Assembly (NCBI RefSeq): GCF_900177665.1
Contig: NZ_FXAW01000002.1
Coordinates: forward strand, 124,001-188,000
DNA from: Marivirga sericea
GTDB lineage: Bacteria > Bacteroidota > Bacteroidia > Cytophagales > Cyclobacteriaceae
DNA length: 64,000 nt
Direction of reading: 5' to 3'
The translations under genes and the position numbers were made by a program. The notes below the pieces were generated by a model, which had not been told where the DNA came from, did not search any database, and saw only the letters and a program-made list of their open reading frames with translations. Shown piece after piece: positions 62,957 to 64,000 of the stretch (position 1 is its first letter; every line of letters starts with the position of its first letter).

Positions 62957-63526
62957 TCATCTTTTGACAAAAATCCCATAGAAAAAGAAATTACTCAATT
63001 CCATTATGGCTTCATCCATGCTCTTGAACATTTTTAGGAAATTTTCATCCTGCATTTTGGACTTAATTACTTCCATCATTTCAATAATAAATTCAGGTTT
63101 CAGATCGGCTCTAACCCAACCCTCTTTTTTTGCTTTCTCAAAATCCGCGATCAACGCTTTGTACGATTTTAAGGTATGCTTCTGAATGAGTTCACTAAGT
63201 GCTGATCCGTCTTCCTTAAAGATTTCGTTAATGAAATCTTTGCTTATATTTTTGGACTCTTGGTGTTTGAGATATAAAATCTCACTAATTTTTTCAGGAA
63301 ATCCTTTGTTCTGACTCATCACGGCTGAATATCGCCTCAAATTATCTTCTAAAATGGCCTCCAAAATCTCCTCTGCAGCATGCTCTTTATTCACGAATCG
63401 CCTGTAGAAGGTCATTTTACTTACCCCTGCCTGCTCGCAAATTTCCTCAACTGTTACCTTTTTTAGACCATGCTTCCAAAATAAAGATTTGGCACTTTCT
63501 AATATTGCTTTTTGGCTTTTCGTCAT
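62957..63526 (-). CDS. TetR/AcrR-family regulator
   Basis: The 189-residue protein has a TetR-type HTH (residues ~22-45: TVEEICEQAGVSKMTFYRRFVNKEHAAEEI) with the recognition-helix Tyr and Phe, and a helical ligand domain (~70-185) of normal length. Its own gene heads the operon with the outer-membrane barrel, the ABC transporter and the LolA-like carrier. Three TAGTAAC half-sites lie just upstream of its ATG, suggesting autorepression and control of the operon. The ligand is unknown; cargo or a lipid/toxic compound is a natural guess. Confidence 0.93.
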   Translation of the reverse strand: MTKSQKAILESAKSLFWKHGLKKVTVEEICEQAGVSKMTFYRRFVNKEHAAEEILEAILEDNLRRYSAVMSQNKGFPEKISEILYLKHQESKNISKDFINEIFKEDGSALSELIQKHTLKSYKALIADFEKAKKEGWVRADLKPEFIIEMMEVIKSKMQDENFLKMFKSMDEAIMELSNFFFYGIFVKR

Positions 63527-63533
63527 CTATAAT

Positions 63534-63587
63534 GTTACTATTTATTAATTATGTTGCGATAATAGTAACAATTTACGAATTAGTAAC
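63534..63587. promoter_or_regulatory. TetR operator array upstream of the tetR-ABC operon
   Basis: A perfect 9-bp inverted repeat, GTTACTATT (63534-63542) and AATAGTAAC (63561-63569), is followed by a third half-site TAGTAAC at 63581-63587, 18 bp after the second. The array begins 7 bp upstream of the tetR ATG. Such spacing fits binding of one or two TetR dimers over the promoter. Confidence 0.65.
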
Positions 63588-63617
63588 GCTATTGGTTCTG
63601 CATTTTGACTTGTTTTT

Positions 63618-64000
63618 TTACAGCGAACTGATGACCCTTCGTACCATAGGTTTTCTGATGCCTTTTTTGGATTCAAAGTATTCTTCTAATTCGGAATTGC
63701 TTAGCTGATGAGATTTTATTAATCCCTTCATTATTGTTTTTAGATAGTGCTCATTAGGTGGGTTAAGCTCATCAAGTAGGAATCCTTTATTCGTAAAGTT
63801 TAAGATGGGGGCACGATTTTCTTCACCTAAACAGAGCAGATTACCGTACCAGCTATTCTCTTTTGCCATCAAGGATTTTTGATTGCGTACTTTTTCAAAA
63901 TCGATTTTGATGGTTTCATCAGTGGCATTTTCTTGTTGCACTACTTCTAAGAATTGTTCTCGAGTGATTAAGTACATATTACCAAAGGTTTTTACTTTAT
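63618..64000 (-). CDS. Gamma-glutamylcyclotransferase-like protein, 5' end beyond window
   Basis: The frame continues without a stop to the window edge past an internal ATG at 63977, so the gene is truncated here and its N-terminus is missing. The visible part has YLITREQFLEVVQQENA, WYGNLLCLGEENRAPILNFT and HYLKTIMKGLIKSHQLSNSELEEYF. These blocks match, by memory, the C-terminal half of GGCT/AIG2-like proteins (often mislabelled histone deacetylase) found in bacteria. The N-terminal YGSN motif would be outside the window. It lies upstream of tetR in the same direction. The family call is tentative. Confidence 0.5.
   Translation of the reverse strand, partial: KVKTFGNMYLITREQFLEVVQQENATDETIKIDFEKVRNQKSLMAKENSWYGNLLCLGEENRAPILNFTNKGFLLDELNPPNEHYLKTIMKGLIKSHQLSNSELEEYFESKKGIRKPMVRRVISSL

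Noticed and set aside
1-64000. CRISPR array, prophage, insertion sequence or integron
   Set aside because: No regularly spaced repeats, transposase, integrase or phage genes were seen.

Overview
The window is about 64 kb of AT-rich, gene-dense chromosome from a member of the Bacteroidota, most likely a marine gliding Cytophagales bacterium (a Marivirga-like genus is a guess). Support comes from family content: DUF5723, GldD, SiaB/DUF6272, the alternative GlmU-like acetyltransferase, DksA-like proteins lacking zinc cysteines, signal peptides ending in Gln, frequent TAnnTTTG promoter boxes typical of the phylum, and a proteorhodopsin. There are two tRNA genes (Phe-GAA and Arg-CCT). I saw no rRNA, CRISPR array, transposase, prophage or origin. 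This is mostly core chromosome rather than a mobile island.

Layout. 1-3.2 kb: a truncated exported protein gene overlapping a DUF5723 gene, then a SiaB-like kinase. 3.3-7.1 kb: purK-purE, meeting a TPR sensor kinase end to end. 7.1-12.2 kb: a TPK-like protein of uncertain status, a glycosyltransferase, an M28 peptidase with a membrane-anchored J-domain/TPR protein, and DUF2461. 12.3-13.9 kb: a green-tuned proton-pumping rhodopsin divergent from a deoxynucleoside kinase. 14-15.4 kb: an AlaDH/PNT-family (LYS1-like) dehydrogenase and a small unknown. 15.6-22.2 kb, leftward: an RmlD-like reductase, a cyclophilin lipoprotein, hemC, a retropepsin-like protein, glutamate dehydrogenase, cdsA, DUF2007 and a CPBP protease. 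22.3-26.2 kb, rightward: dusB, an EamA transporter, a DksA-like regulator, scpB and rluB. 26.2-28.1 kb: a GC-rich palindrome, a multi-TM sensor kinase and tRNA-Phe.

28.2-36.1 kb is redox-rich: an HdrC/HdrB-like iron-sulfur pair, an SO2930-type diheme cytochrome lipoprotein paired with a parallel beta-helix lipoprotein, a secreted VOC protein, a secreted unknown, tRNA-Arg, hflX and a SirB2/cytochrome c fusion. 36.3-41.7 kb is an exopolysaccharide module: glycosyltransferase, Wza-like lipoprotein, Wzc-like tyrosine autokinase and an epimerase. 41.9-46.5 kb: a TPR protein, phosphosulfolactate synthase (comA), a DUF368 lipid-carrier translocase, aroE and small membrane proteins. 46.8-57.7 kb: a large zinc metalloprotease, recG-gldD, an aldehyde dehydrogenase, a fused OtsA-OtsB, a GlmU-like protein and rpiB.

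57.7-63.6 kb is a complete leftward transport operon: TetR regulator, outer-membrane barrel, LolD-like ATPase, two FtsX/MacB-type permeases and a LolA-like carrier, with a clear repeat operator before tetR. The window ends inside a gamma-glutamylcyclotransferase-like gene. The least explained systems are this ABC/LolA-like operon, the SO2930/beta-helix lipoprotein pair, and the bacterial ComA with its likely link to sulfonolipids.
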